Assembly (NCBI RefSeq): GCF_000373565.1
Contig: NZ_KB891805.1
Span: 149,462-213,461 of the forward strand
Length of the DNA stretch: 64,000 bases
Direction: 5' to 3'
Source of the DNA: Streptomyces sp. HmicA12
GTDB taxonomy: Bacteria; Actinomycetota; Actinomycetes; Streptomycetales; Streptomycetaceae
This document shows, in pieces, positions 50,453-58,923 of the stretch (its first letter is position 1; each line of letters opens with the position of its first letter). The notes under the pieces are model-generated. The model had not been told where the DNA came from, searched no databases, and saw nothing but the letters and a program-made list of their open reading frames with translations. The position numbers and the translations under genes were made by a program.

Positions 50453-51754
50453 TCAGACCAACTCACCCTCCCTGGCGACCACTTGACCGCCGTGCACGAC
50501 CACATCGCGCTGCGGCATGTCCACCACGACCTGCGGCACGCACTCGCCCCGCACCAGCACGAAGTCCGCAGGAGCGCCGGGCCTGAAGTCCGCGTGGTCC
50601 AGGCCCATCACGTCCGCGCCGCCGTGCGCGCCGACCGTGTAGCAGGCGGAGAGTTCGTCGTCGAGGCGTACATCGGTGACCCAGCCGAGGATGTGCGCCC
50701 GGTGCAGCATGTCCGCGTTGCCGAACGGGCTCCACGAGTCCCGTACGCCGTCCGAGCCGAGTCCGACCCGCACCCCGTGCTCGTGCAGCTTGGTGATCGG
50801 CAGGACCAGCGACTCGTTCGGCGCGACCGTCGTCAGGGCGATGTCCAGGTCCGCCAAGTCGCCCGCCATCGTGTCCAGTTCGGCCTCGCCGAGGAACGGC
50901 AGGCAGAAGACGTGACTCACCGTCACCTTGCCCCGCAGTGACAGCGCCCGGGTGCGCTCGATGATGCCGCGCAGCACCTTCGTGCCCTTCTCGTCGCGGT
51001 CGTGGAGGTGGATGTCGACACCGACGTCGTACCGGTCGGCCAGATCGAAGAGCAGGTCGAGCTGCTCGTCCATGGCCTGGTCGAAGCTGATCGGGTCGAT
51101 GCCGCCGACCATGTCGACGAGACCGCCGCGCGCCGCGTCCTTCAGCAACTGCGCCGTGCCGGGCGTGCGGACCACGCCGTGCTGCGGGAAGGCGACGATC
51201 TGTACGTCGAGCGCGTCGGCGAGCCGTTCGCGTGCCTCGGCGACGCCCTCGACACCGGCGAGGCCGTAGGCGGGCGCCACGTCCGCGTGGGCCCGCATCG
51301 CGCGCGTACCTCGCGTCACGGCGTGCGCCATCAGGCCGTACGCCCGCTCACCGACCGGGCGGCTCTGGGTGCGGAACACCTCGACGTCCTGCGCGCAGTA
51401 GTCGGCGATGCCGCTCGCGGGCTTGCGCGTGATCCAGTCGCTGCCCCAGGTCGTCTTGTCGGGGTGGATGTGCGCGTCGACGAGCGAGGGCAGCGCGATG
51501 CGGCCGCCGCCGTCGATGACCTTGGCGCCGCGCGGAGCCGGCTGGTCGGAGACGCGGCCGTCGATCACCGTCAGGTCGACGGCCTCCTTCGCGGCGAACG
51601 GGCGCACGTCACGGAAGACCACGGCCTTCTTGGGCCGCCCGTGATCCTGCCGCGCCGACTCGGCGGCCTGCGCGGCGGTCGGGGTGAAGGCGGCGCCGAG
51701 CGAGGCGGCACCGCCGGTGAGGACACCGCGCCGGGACAGGGGAGGGGGAGTCAT
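50453..51754 (-). CDS. Tat-exported amidohydrolase, cytosine-deaminase-like
   Basis: 433 residues from ATG 51754. The Tat signal (LSRRGVLTGG with a twin arginine, ending AAQAAES) predicts export of a folded metalloenzyme. PSLVDAHIHPDKTTWGSDWI carries the H-x-H site. GVDIHLHDRDEKG and VTVSHVFCLPFLGEAELDTM follow, and VGLGSDGVRDSWSPFGNADM is close to the cytosine deaminase metal/catalytic Asp block. So a hydrolase of an N-heterocycle or cyclic amide. Distal gene of a GntR-controlled pair; 56 bp downstream of the other amidohydrolase. Confidence 0.87.
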   Translation of the reverse strand: MTPPPLSRRGVLTGGAASLGAAFTPTAAQAAESARQDHGRPKKAVVFRDVRPFAAKEAVDLTVIDGRVSDQPAPRGAKVIDGGGRIALPSLVDAHIHPDKTTWGSDWITRKPASGIADYCAQDVEVFRTQSRPVGERAYGLMAHAVTRGTRAMRAHADVAPAYGLAGVEGVAEARERLADALDVQIVAFPQHGVVRTPGTAQLLKDAARGGLVDMVGGIDPISFDQAMDEQLDLLFDLADRYDVGVDIHLHDRDEKGTKVLRGIIERTRALSLRGKVTVSHVFCLPFLGEAELDTMAGDLADLDIALTTVAPNESLVLPITKLHEHGVRVGLGSDGVRDSWSPFGNADMLHRAHILGWVTDVRLDDELSACYTVGAHGGADVMGLDHADFRPGAPADFVLVRGECVPQVVVDMPQRDVVVHGGQVVAREGELV

Positions 51755-51810
51755 GGCTTCTCCTGGTGAGCGTGAGTGTGAGGTTGCGGAAGGGTGGTGC
51801 GGCGGGTGCG

Positions 51811-53082
51811 TCAGAGCGCGATGCCCGAACGGACCACGTGCGACGGGGACTTGAGCAGCCCCGGGTCCTTCAGCGGGTCGCCGGTGAGCAGGACGACGTC
51901 GCCGGCGTGGCCGCGGGTCAGCCGGCCCGCGGTGCCGGTGAGGCCGAGCAGGCGCGCGGCCCCGGTCGTCGCCGTGCGGATCGCGTCCAGCGCGGACAAC
52001 CCCGCCGCGTGCATCAGCTCGACCTCGCCGCCGATGGGGGAGACCGAGCCGCCCGACGAGTCGGTGCCCGCCGCCAGCGGCACCCCCAGCTCGTGCGCGG
52101 CCAGGACGGCCCTCTTCAGGATCGGCAGGTACGTGCGGCCGCGCTCGGCGAGCACCGGGTCCGAGGACTTCGCGAGTCCCGCCATCGCGGTGAGGGTGGG
52201 GGTGAAGTACGTACCCCTGCGGCGCATTTCGTGCAGCGTGCGCTCGCCGACGAAGACGCCGTGCTCCAGGGAGCGGATGCCGGCGGTCACCGCGTCGTGG
52301 CAGCCCGCCTCGCTGTAGCTGTGGCAGAGCACGCCCTTGCCGCCGCGGCGGGCGGCCGCCACCACCTCGGCGAGCTGCTCGTACGAGTAGACCTGCGCGA
52401 GCGGGTCCTGCTCGGGCAGGCCCGCGCGCTCGTTGACCCGGGTCTTGACGACGTCGGCGCCGCGCGCCAGGTTCACCTCGACGACCCGGCGCAGCGCGTC
52501 GGCGGACCGCACCCCGTTCTTGAGGCGGGCGAGCGGGGCGAGGTCCGGGTCGGCGAGGATCGTGTCGCCGAGGTCGGGCGTGACGAAGATGCCGGCGGCC
52601 TTCAGGCGGGGAGCCTGTTCGGGGGCCTGACGGGCCAGCTCCCGCACGGCGACGTCCTGGAAGAAGTTCGTGGAGCCGCTGCGGGCGCTGGTCGCGCCCT
52701 TGCGGACGGCGTCACGGGCCTCGGCCGCGGTGTTGAGGTGGATGTGCGCCTCGACCAGGCCCGGCAGCACCCACCGGCCGTGCGCGTCCAGGCGCGGGAC
52801 GCCGTCGGGTACGGCCACGGCGGCGCGGGCGCCGGACGCGCGGACCACGCCGTCACGGATGACGACGACCGCGTCCTCGGTCACGTCGCCGGTCGCCGGA
52901 TCGAGCAGGGTGCCGCCTTCGACGACCAGGTCACCGGCGCGGGCGGCGCGGCGCGGTGCCGCGGCCGCCTGGGACGTACCGGCGCCGAGCGCGGCCGCGG
53001 TGCCCGCGAGGGCCGCGGAGGCGGCGAGCACGCCGCGGCGGGTCAGTCGGTTCGGCGGGGGTTCGGTGGGCTCGACGCACAT
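51811..53082 (-). CDS. Tat-exported amidohydrolase (imidazolonepropionase-like)
   Basis: 423 residues from ATG 53082. The Tat signal is NRLTRRGVLAASAALAG. VLPGLVEAHIHLNTAAEARD is the H-x-H motif. NLARGADVVKTRVNERAGLP, GVLCHSYSEAGCHDAVTAGI, SLEHGVFVGERTLHEM and LAAGTDSSGGSVSPIGGEVE supply the remaining residues of the Met-dep_Hydrolase_C/prolidase-like group. Substrate unknown. A TTTGTATACC operator half lies 42 bases upstream, matching one in the gntR gene. Confidence 0.87.
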   Translation of the reverse strand: MCVEPTEPPPNRLTRRGVLAASAALAGTAAALGAGTSQAAAAPRRAARAGDLVVEGGTLLDPATGDVTEDAVVVIRDGVVRASGARAAVAVPDGVPRLDAHGRWVLPGLVEAHIHLNTAAEARDAVRKGATSARSGSTNFFQDVAVRELARQAPEQAPRLKAAGIFVTPDLGDTILADPDLAPLARLKNGVRSADALRRVVEVNLARGADVVKTRVNERAGLPEQDPLAQVYSYEQLAEVVAAARRGGKGVLCHSYSEAGCHDAVTAGIRSLEHGVFVGERTLHEMRRRGTYFTPTLTAMAGLAKSSDPVLAERGRTYLPILKRAVLAAHELGVPLAAGTDSSGGSVSPIGGEVELMHAAGLSALDAIRTATTGAARLLGLTGTAGRLTRGHAGDVVLLTGDPLKDPGLLKSPSHVVRSGIAL

Positions 53083-53123
53083 GGGAGCTCCTTGGGGGGA
53101 GGAGGAGACGGCCTGGCCCCAGC

Positions 53124-53133
53124 TTTGTATACC
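53124..53133. promoter_or_regulatory. FCD/GntR operator site in the amidohydrolase promoter
   Basis: TTTGTATACC, within CCAGCTTTGTATACCAGGAC, 42 bases upstream of the amidohydrolase start. The same word in the opposite orientation, with the same CCAG flank, occurs at 53221-53230. GT-rich/TATAC words are typical for FCD-type GntR repressors. Confidence 0.5.
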
Positions 53134-53211
53134 AGGACAAGAAGCGCGGCAAGATCCGCGTCACTTATGCCCAAAAAATGACGTGCGAGGAGAGGGCTTG
53201 AGGGGAAGTGA

Positions 53212-53916
53212 TCAGTCTTCGGTATACAAACTGGCTTCGTCGCCGAAGAGGGACCGCACGGCCACCGCACGGCTGTCCCGCACGTGCAGCAGGGTGCTCG
53301 CCGCCGCCGACTCGATGTCGCCCGCCGCGATGTGCCGGAACATGTCGGCGTGCTGGGCCCGCATGTGCGCCGGTTCCGCGCGCATGCCGAACAGGAGCTG
53401 CAGCTGCCAGCTGAGCTGCTCCATCGTCCGGGACAGCAGCGGATTGCCGGCGAGCGCCACGATCTCCTCGTGGAACGCGGTGTGCGCGGCCACCTCGTCG
53501 GTCGCCTCGTCGTCCCCGGCAGCCCGCTCGGCCCGCTCCAGGCAGGCCCGCAGCGCGTCGAGGTCCACAGCGGCGGGTGCCGCGGCCGCCACCGCGCCCG
53601 CCGCGAGCCGCGAGGCCTGCACGGCGAGCGGCTCCCACACCTCGTACAGATGCCGTACGTCGGCCCGCTCCAGGCTCCGTACCCGTACGCCGCTGTGCGG
53701 CAGAAGCTCCAGCAGACCCTCGGCGACGAGCGCGCGCAGCGCCTCGCGCACCGGCACCCGGGACATCTCCAGCTCCTGGGCGACCTCACGCTCGACGAGG
53801 CGCGAGCCCATCGGGTAGCGCCGGTCGACGATCCGCTGCCGCACCGCCTCGCGGGCCTGTGCGCTCAGGGACGTCCGCACCTGTCCCGCTGGTGTTCCGT
53901 TACCGCTCGCCGTCAC
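53212..53916 (-). CDS. GntR-family (FCD) transcriptional regulator
   Basis: 234 residues from GTG 53916, 8 nt after GAGGA; TTG 53931 is also open. The winged helix is REAVRQRIVDRRYPMGSRLV with EVAQELEMSRVPVREALRAL then EGLLELLPHSGVRVRSLE. The FCD ligand domain has the metal-binding His and Asp residues (VAAHTAFHEEIVALAGNPLL; MRAQHADMFRHIAAGD). Located immediately upstream of, and in the same direction as, two amidohydrolase genes, so it is their likely repressor; the compound released on induction is probably their substrate. A copy of the operator word lies inside its own 3' end. Confidence 0.92.
   Translation of the reverse strand: MTASGNGTPAGQVRTSLSAQAREAVRQRIVDRRYPMGSRLVEREVAQELEMSRVPVREALRALVAEGLLELLPHSGVRVRSLERADVRHLYEVWEPLAVQASRLAAGAVAAAAPAAVDLDALRACLERAERAAGDDEATDEVAAHTAFHEEIVALAGNPLLSRTMEQLSWQLQLLFGMRAEPAHMRAQHADMFRHIAAGDIESAAASTLLHVRDSRAVAVRSLFGDEASLYTED
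53221..53230. promoter_or_regulatory. Second FCD/GntR operator word in the gntR 3' end
   Basis: GGTATACAAA, the exact reverse complement of the TTTGTATACC site at 53124-53133, with centres 97 bp apart. It lies within the last codons of gntR. A looped repressor dimer pair is possible. Confidence 0.4.
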
Positions 53917-53971
53917 GTGCACCGTCCTCAACCCTCGTGCTCCGGGTGAGGATACGTGGAGCCGGGTGCGC

Positions 53972-54331
53972 TCACTCCGCGGCGGGCGCCTGCCGGTCCA
54001 CGTACTCGAAGACGGACCCGTCGGGGTGCAGGGCGATCAGGTTGCGCCCCGCCGGGCTCGGCACCGGGCCCGCGATGACCTTCGCGCCCGACGCGGTGAG
54101 CACGGCGTGCGCCTCCTCGACGTCGGGCACGGCGATGGTGGCCGACACCTTGCGGAGCACCTCCAGCTCCGTGGCGGGGCCGCTCATCAGGAGGAAGCAG
54201 CCGACCGCGGCCACCGAGACCCCGCCCCGCTCGAAGCGCAGCGCTCTGCTGCCCGTGAGGCGCTCGTAGAACGCGACAGAGGACTCGAGGTCCTCTACGC
54301 AGATGCGCAGCGTGGTGCCCAGGATCTCCAT
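53972..54331 (-). CDS. VOC (glyoxalase/bleomycin-resistance) family protein
   Basis: 119 residues from ATG 54331; the frame is open upstream to 54448, but the fold begins at MEILGTTLRICVEDLESSVA. Two beta-alpha-beta-beta-beta modules, with RKVSATIAVPDVEEAHAVLT and AGRNLIALHPDGSVFEYVDR in the second, give the VOC fold. Metal ligands are not obvious, so it may bind or detoxify a small ligand without catalysis. Tail overlaps nothing; 55 bp downstream of the gntR start, in the same orientation. Confidence 0.83.
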   Translation of the reverse strand: MEILGTTLRICVEDLESSVAFYERLTGSRALRFERGGVSVAAVGCFLLMSGPATELEVLRKVSATIAVPDVEEAHAVLTASGAKVIAGPVPSPAGRNLIALHPDGSVFEYVDRQAPAAE

Positions 54332-54459
54332 GACTTGGCCCGTGCCACCTCTCCGACCGGCTCTTCGGGCTTGCCACGATTTCATGATTGCCGCCGTCGC
54401 CGCTACCAACTCCGGTGTCCGGATGCGGCTTTGATCGGCGGCGATCACTCCTCACGTCC

Positions 54460-54918
54460 TCACTCCTGCTGTACGGGGAGCAGACCGCGTTCCTCGAAGA
54501 CCTTCTTGGCGACGGCGGTGGCGTTCAGCGCCCGGGGAAAGCCGACGTAGCCGGACGAGTGCAGCAGGGCCTCGACGATCTCCTCGGGGGTCAGGCCCAC
54601 GTTGAGCGCGGCGTTGACGTGCACCTCCAGCTGCGGTTCGCAGCCGCCGAGCGCGGTCAACATGCCGAGCGTGACCAACTGCCGGTCGCGCGGCGGCAGC
54701 GCGGGGCGGCTGTAGATCTCGCCGAAACCCCAGGAGACGATCTGGTGGGCGAGTTCGGGGTTCACATCGGCGAGCGAGTCGATGACGCGGCGCCCTCCGG
54801 CGCCGCTCACCCGGGTCAGGGTCTCCAGACCGCGCTCGAAGCGCGCCTGGCGGGTCTCCCCGGTCTCCCCGGTCTCCCCGGTCTCCCCGGGCTTCTCGTC
54901 AGCGGGCTCGGTGCTCAT
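54460..54918 (-). CDS. Carboxymuconolactone decarboxylase (CMD) family protein
   Basis: 152 residues from ATG 54918. The N-terminus has a GETGETGETGET-like run, encoded by four 9-bp tandem repeats (about 54857-54893). The CMD domain follows: REALPPRDRQ-like ALPPRDRQLVTLGMLTALGG, LEVHVNAALNVGLTPEEIVE and ALLHSSGYVGFPRALNATAV. The AhpD redox CxxC pair is absent, so decarboxylase-type or unknown activity is likelier than peroxidase. Single gene of a short minus-strand group. Confidence 0.87.
   Translation of the reverse strand: MSTEPADEKPGETGETGETGETRQARFERGLETLTRVSGAGGRRVIDSLADVNPELAHQIVSWGFGEIYSRPALPPRDRQLVTLGMLTALGGCEPQLEVHVNAALNVGLTPEEIVEALLHSSGYVGFPRALNATAVAKKVFEERGLLPVQQE
54857..54893. 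repeat. 9-bp tandem repeat in the CMD gene
   Basis: Four near-exact copies of CCCCGGTCT in phase with the reading frame (9 = three codons), encoding Gly-Glu-Thr repeats. Copy number could vary between strains without breaking the frame. Confidence 0.6.
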
Positions 54919-54984
54919 GAGGGGCCTCTTCCGTAGGAGTCTCGGTACCCGTTATGAGGTGCGCGGGCAGGGTATCGGCGCCTC

Positions 54985-55503
54985 TTACGGGACGAGCCAG
55001 CCTGCCTGCTCGATCACCGCGCGGGCCACCTGGATGACGGTGCGGTTGTCCGTCGGGATCCGGAGCGTGTTCTCGGGCACGCCGTGTTCCAGCCTCGTCG
55101 CCATCGACCGGCTTCGCTCCAGCTGCTGTTGCAGCTCCGAGCCCTGTTCGCGTGTGGTGAGCCGGGCTCGTACCGTCTCGTCCGTCGCCGTCAGCAGGAC
55201 GCGTACGACGCGGAGCGGATCCGGGGCCAGCGCCGTCGTGAACAGTCGCGTCTCGCTCGCCAGGACCGATGCCGTGTTCGTGTAGACGAGGCGGTGATGG
55301 CCCAGTGCCCGGTAGTTGCGCCACAGCGCCGCCAGGTTGCGCCGCGTCAGGTCGGGACGGGTCGGGTGGGCCGCGTCCAGGAAATCGCCCTCCAGGTACG
55401 CGTGCGCCACGTCCGCGGCCCGCAGTTGCGCCGCGACCTCCCAGCCCACCGACGACTTCCCGGCGCCGGAGCGGCCGCCGATCAGGAGCAGTTCGACCGT
55501 CAT
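54985..55503 (-). CDS. Small P-loop kinase/ATPase
   Basis: 172 residues from ATG 55503. Walker A is LIGGRSGAGKSSVGWEVAAQ at residues ~7-26; a possible Walker B/substrate region is HAYLEGDFLDAAHP. The rest resembles AAA_33/nucleotide- or antibiotic-kinase-like small proteins (shikimate/chloramphenicol-phosphotransferase-like shape). Substrate unknown. It is divergent from the NADH dehydrogenase gene. Confidence 0.8.
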   Translation of the reverse strand: MTVELLLIGGRSGAGKSSVGWEVAAQLRAADVAHAYLEGDFLDAAHPTRPDLTRRNLAALWRNYRALGHHRLVYTNTASVLASETRLFTTALAPDPLRVVRVLLTATDETVRARLTTREQGSELQQQLERSRSMATRLEHGVPENTLRIPTDNRTVIQVARAVIEQAGWLVP

Positions 55504-55601
55504 GGCGGGAGCGTATGCGGCAGCGCGCGTTTGGTGGCGGTCGGGTCGGGGACGCGGGAGGTCCGTAGTCGTGCCGGGCGGGGGAGAAATGGAGGAGAGC
55601 C

Positions 55602-56939
55602 GTGAGCCGGACGCGCGTCGTGATCGTCGGTGCGGGGTTCGCCGGGTACCGGGCCGCCCGCACCCTGACCCGGGTGGCCCGCGGGTCCGTCGAGGTCACC
55701 CTGCTCAATCCCACCGACTACTTCCTGTACCTGCCGCTGCTGCCGCAGGTCGCCGCCGGGACGCTCGAACCGCGGCGCGTCACCGTCTCGCTGGCGGGCA
55801 CGCTGCCGCACGTCCGGCTCGCGCTCGGCGAGGCCGACGGCGTGCACCTCGACGGGCGGCACGTCTCGTACGTGGACCCGGAGGGCGGCCGGGGTGCCCT
55901 GGAGTACGACCGGCTCGTGCTGGCCGTCGGCAGCGTCAACAAGCTGCTGCCGGTGCCGGGCGTCGCCGAGCACGCGCACGGGTTCCGCGGCATGCCCGAG
56001 GCGCTGTACCTGCGGGACCACGTGACCCGGCAGATCGAGCTGGCCGCCGCGGCGCCCGACCCGGGCGGCTGCCGGTCCCGCTGCACCTTCGTCGTGGTCG
56101 GCGCCGGGTACACCGGGACCGAGGTCGCCGCGCAGGGGCAGCTGCTGACCGACGCGCTGGTGCGCAAGCGGCCGCTGCGGCAGGGCATCAGGCCGCGCTG
56201 GATGCTGCTCGACATCGCCCCGCGCGTGCTGCCCGAACTCGATGAGCACCTGTCGCGCACCGCGGACCGAGTCCTGCGCGAGCGGGGCGTCGAGGTGCGT
56301 ACCGGTACGTCCGTGAAGGAGGCCACCGGGGACGGAGTGCTGCTCGACGACGGGGAGTTCGTCGACACGCGCACCCTGGTGTGGTGCGTCGGGGTGCGGC
56401 CCGATCCGCTCGTCGCCGGTCTCGGCCGGCCGCTGGAGCGCGGGCGGCTGCTCGTCGACCCGTATCTGAACGTGCCCGGGCACCCCGAAGTCTTCGCGTG
56501 CGGGGACGCGGCCGCCGTCCCGGACCTGGAGAAGCCCGGCGCGTACACGGCGATGACCGCGCAGCACGCCTGGCGGCAGGGCCGCGTCGCCGGGATCAAC
56601 GTCGCGGCCTCGATCGGCCGCGGCGAGCGGCGCTGCTACCGGCACAAGGACCTCGGCTTCACCGTCGACCTGGGCGGGGTGAAGGCCGCCGCGAACCCGC
56701 TCGGCATCCCGCTGTCCGGACCGCTCGCGGGCGCCGTCACCCGCGGCTACCACCTCGCCGCGCTGCCCGGCAACCGCGTCCGGGTCGCCGCCGACTGGCT
56801 GCTCGACGCCGTACTGCCGCGCCAGGCCGTCCAGTTGGGGCTCGTCCGCTCCTGGTCCGTGCCACTCGACACGACGTCGCCCGAACTGGCCCGCGTGACC
56901 GGCGACCCCACAGACCCGTCCCACGGAGGAACCAAGTGA
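55602..56939 (+). CDS. Type II NADH dehydrogenase (NDH-2)
   Basis: 445 residues from GTG 55602 with GGAGGAG upstream. FAD-binding VVIVGAGFAGYRAARTLTRV, NADH-binding CTFVVVGAGYTGTEVAAQGQ, and the FAD-ribityl motif HPEVFACGDAAAV are present. Ends with a basic, hydrophobic region for membrane association. It passes NADH electrons to menaquinone without pumping protons. Its last codons overlap the transketolase start (GTGA-type, 56936). Confidence 0.9.
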   Translation: MSRTRVVIVGAGFAGYRAARTLTRVARGSVEVTLLNPTDYFLYLPLLPQVAAGTLEPRRVTVSLAGTLPHVRLALGEADGVHLDGRHVSYVDPEGGRGALEYDRLVLAVGSVNKLLPVPGVAEHAHGFRGMPEALYLRDHVTRQIELAAAAPDPGGCRSRCTFVVVGAGYTGTEVAAQGQLLTDALVRKRPLRQGIRPRWMLLDIAPRVLPELDEHLSRTADRVLRERGVEVRTGTSVKEATGDGVLLDDGEFVDTRTLVWCVGVRPDPLVAGLGRPLERGRLLVDPYLNVPGHPEVFACGDAAAVPDLEKPGAYTAMTAQHAWRQGRVAGINVAASIGRGERRCYRHKDLGFTVDLGGVKAAANPLGIPLSGPLAGAVTRGYHLAALPGNRVRVAADWLLDAVLPRQAVQLGLVRSWSVPLDTTSPELARVTGDPTDPSHGGTK

Positions 56940-58804
56940 CCACGTCCCCCACCGCCTACACCACCGACGAACTGCGCGACCTGGGAGCACAGTTGAGGGT
57001 CGACTCGATCCGCGCGGCCGACGCCGCCGGATCCGGGCACCCCACCTCGTCCATGTCCGCGGCCGACCTGATGGCCGTACTCCTCGCCAAGCACTTCCGC
57101 TACGACTTCGAGCGCCCCGCCCACCCCGGCAACGACCGCTTCATCCTGTCCAAGGGGCATGCGTCGCCGCTGCTGTACGCGGCGTACAAGGCGGCCGGCG
57201 CCATCGACGACACCGAGCTGCTGACCTTCCGCGGGCTCGGCAGCCGCCTCGAAGGACACCCGACGCCGCAGCGCCTGCCCTGGGTCGAGACCGCCACCGG
57301 CTCGCTCGGCCAGGGCCTGCCCATCGGGGTCGGCATCGCCCTGTCCGGCAAACGGCTGGACCGGATCGGCTACGGCGTCTTCGTGCTGTGCGGCGACAGC
57401 GAACTCGCCGAGGGCTCCGTGTGGGAGGCCGCCGAGCACGCGGGACACGAGCACCTCGACAACCTCACCGTGATCGTCGACGTCAACCGGCTCGGACAGC
57501 GCGGGCCCACCCGGCACGGCCACGACCTCGGCGCGTACGCGCGGCGCTTCGAGGCATTCGGCTGGCACACCATCGAGATCGACGGGCACGACGTCACCGA
57601 GATCGACCACGCCTGCGCCGAGGCCCGCGCCACCGCGGGACAGCCCACCGCGATCATCGCCCGGACACTGAAGGGCAAGGGCGTCGCCTCCGTCGAGGAC
57701 CGGGAGGGCCTGCACGGCAAGCCGCTGCCCGACGCGGCCGCGGCGATCGAGGAACTGGGCGGCGACCGAGGCATCCGTGTGCGGGTCCAACAGCCGCCCG
57801 CCGCAAGGGCGTTGCACGCCGTGCGCACCGGCCACCTCGACCTGCCGCACTACGAGGTCGGCGACGAGGTCGCCACCCGTAACGCGTTCGGTGAGGCCCT
57901 CGCCGCGCTCGGCTCGGCCCGCGGTGACGTCGTCGCGCTGGACGGTGAGGTCGGTGACTCGACCCGCACCGAGTTCTTCGCCAAGGAACACCCCGAGCGG
58001 TACTTCGAGTGCTACATCGCCGAACAGCAACTCGTAGCCGCGAGCGTGGGGTTGGCGGTGCGCGGCTGGGTTCCGTACGCGTCGACGTTCGGCGCGTTCT
58101 TCACCCGGGCCCACGACTTCGTGCGGATGGCGGCGATCAGCGGAGCGGGGATCAACCTGGTCGGCTCGCACGCGGGCGTCGCCATCGGGCAGGACGGGCC
58201 CTCGCAGATGGGACTGGAGGACCTGGCGATGTTCCGGGCCGTGCACGGGTCGACGGTGCTGTACCCGTGCGACGCGAACCAGACGGCCCAACTGGTTCGT
58301 CGTATGGCCGAGTTGAGCGGTGTCCGCTACTTGCGCACCTCGCGCGGCGCCGCGCCGGTCATCTACCCGGCGCACGAGGAGTTCCCGGTGGGCGGCAGCA
58401 AGGTGCTGCGCGCCGACGACGGCGACCGGGTCACGCTCGTCACCGCCGGGGTCACCGTGCACGAGGCGCTGACCGCCGCGGACGAGCTGGCCGCCGCGGG
58501 GATTCCGGTCCGGGTGATCGACGCGTACTCGGTGAAGCCCGTGGACCGGGTCGCCCTGCGGGACGCCGCGCGGGCCACCGGGTGCCTGATCACGGTGGAG
58601 GACCACCGGGAGGAGGGCGGCCTCGGGGACGCCGTCGCCGAGGTGTTCGCCGACGGCAGCCCCGCGCCGCGGCTCGTGCGGCTCGGGGTGCGGGTGATGC
58701 CGGGGTCCGGGACGCCGGAGGAGCAACTGCGCGGGGCCGGGATCGACGCGGCGGCGATCTCCGCGGCGGTGGGGTTGCTGGTGGAGCAGCAGGTGGCGCC
58801 GTGA
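56936..58804 (+). CDS. tkt: Transketolase
   Basis: 622 residues from GTG 56936. RVDSIRAADAAGSGHPTSSM is the N-terminal substrate/phosphate region. FILSKGHASPLLYAAYKAAG and VLCGDSELAEGSVWEAAEHA are the thiamine-diphosphate motif (GDS with Asn in VDVNRLGQ). The catalytic Glu is in CYIAEQQLVAASVGLAVRGW. It has the shorter actinobacterial/animal-type length, below the ~665 of the E. coli enzyme. It joins sugar phosphates in the pentose phosphate pathway. It overlaps the NDH-2 gene by 4 nt, so the two are coupled, an odd pairing. Confidence 0.92.
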   Translation: MTTSPTAYTTDELRDLGAQLRVDSIRAADAAGSGHPTSSMSAADLMAVLLAKHFRYDFERPAHPGNDRFILSKGHASPLLYAAYKAAGAIDDTELLTFRGLGSRLEGHPTPQRLPWVETATGSLGQGLPIGVGIALSGKRLDRIGYGVFVLCGDSELAEGSVWEAAEHAGHEHLDNLTVIVDVNRLGQRGPTRHGHDLGAYARRFEAFGWHTIEIDGHDVTEIDHACAEARATAGQPTAIIARTLKGKGVASVEDREGLHGKPLPDAAAAIEELGGDRGIRVRVQQPPAARALHAVRTGHLDLPHYEVGDEVATRNAFGEALAALGSARGDVVALDGEVGDSTRTEFFAKEHPERYFECYIAEQQLVAASVGLAVRGWVPYASTFGAFFTRAHDFVRMAAISGAGINLVGSHAGVAIGQDGPSQMGLEDLAMFRAVHGSTVLYPCDANQTAQLVRRMAELSGVRYLRTSRGAAPVIYPAHEEFPVGGSKVLRADDGDRVTLVTAGVTVHEALTAADELAAAGIPVRVIDAYSVKPVDRVALRDAARATGCLITVEDHREEGGLGDAVAEVFADGSPAPRLVRLGVRVMPGSGTPEEQLRGAGIDAAAISAAVGLLVEQQVAP

Positions 58805-58923
58805 CGTGTCCCGCGGTCCCGTCCGCCGCCGTCCGGCAGGGAACCCGGCAGACGCACCGGCGAAGGGGCGCGGGGAAGCGCGTCATGGGGGAAGCGAAAT
58901 GCACGTCGGAAGGAGCATCAGGA

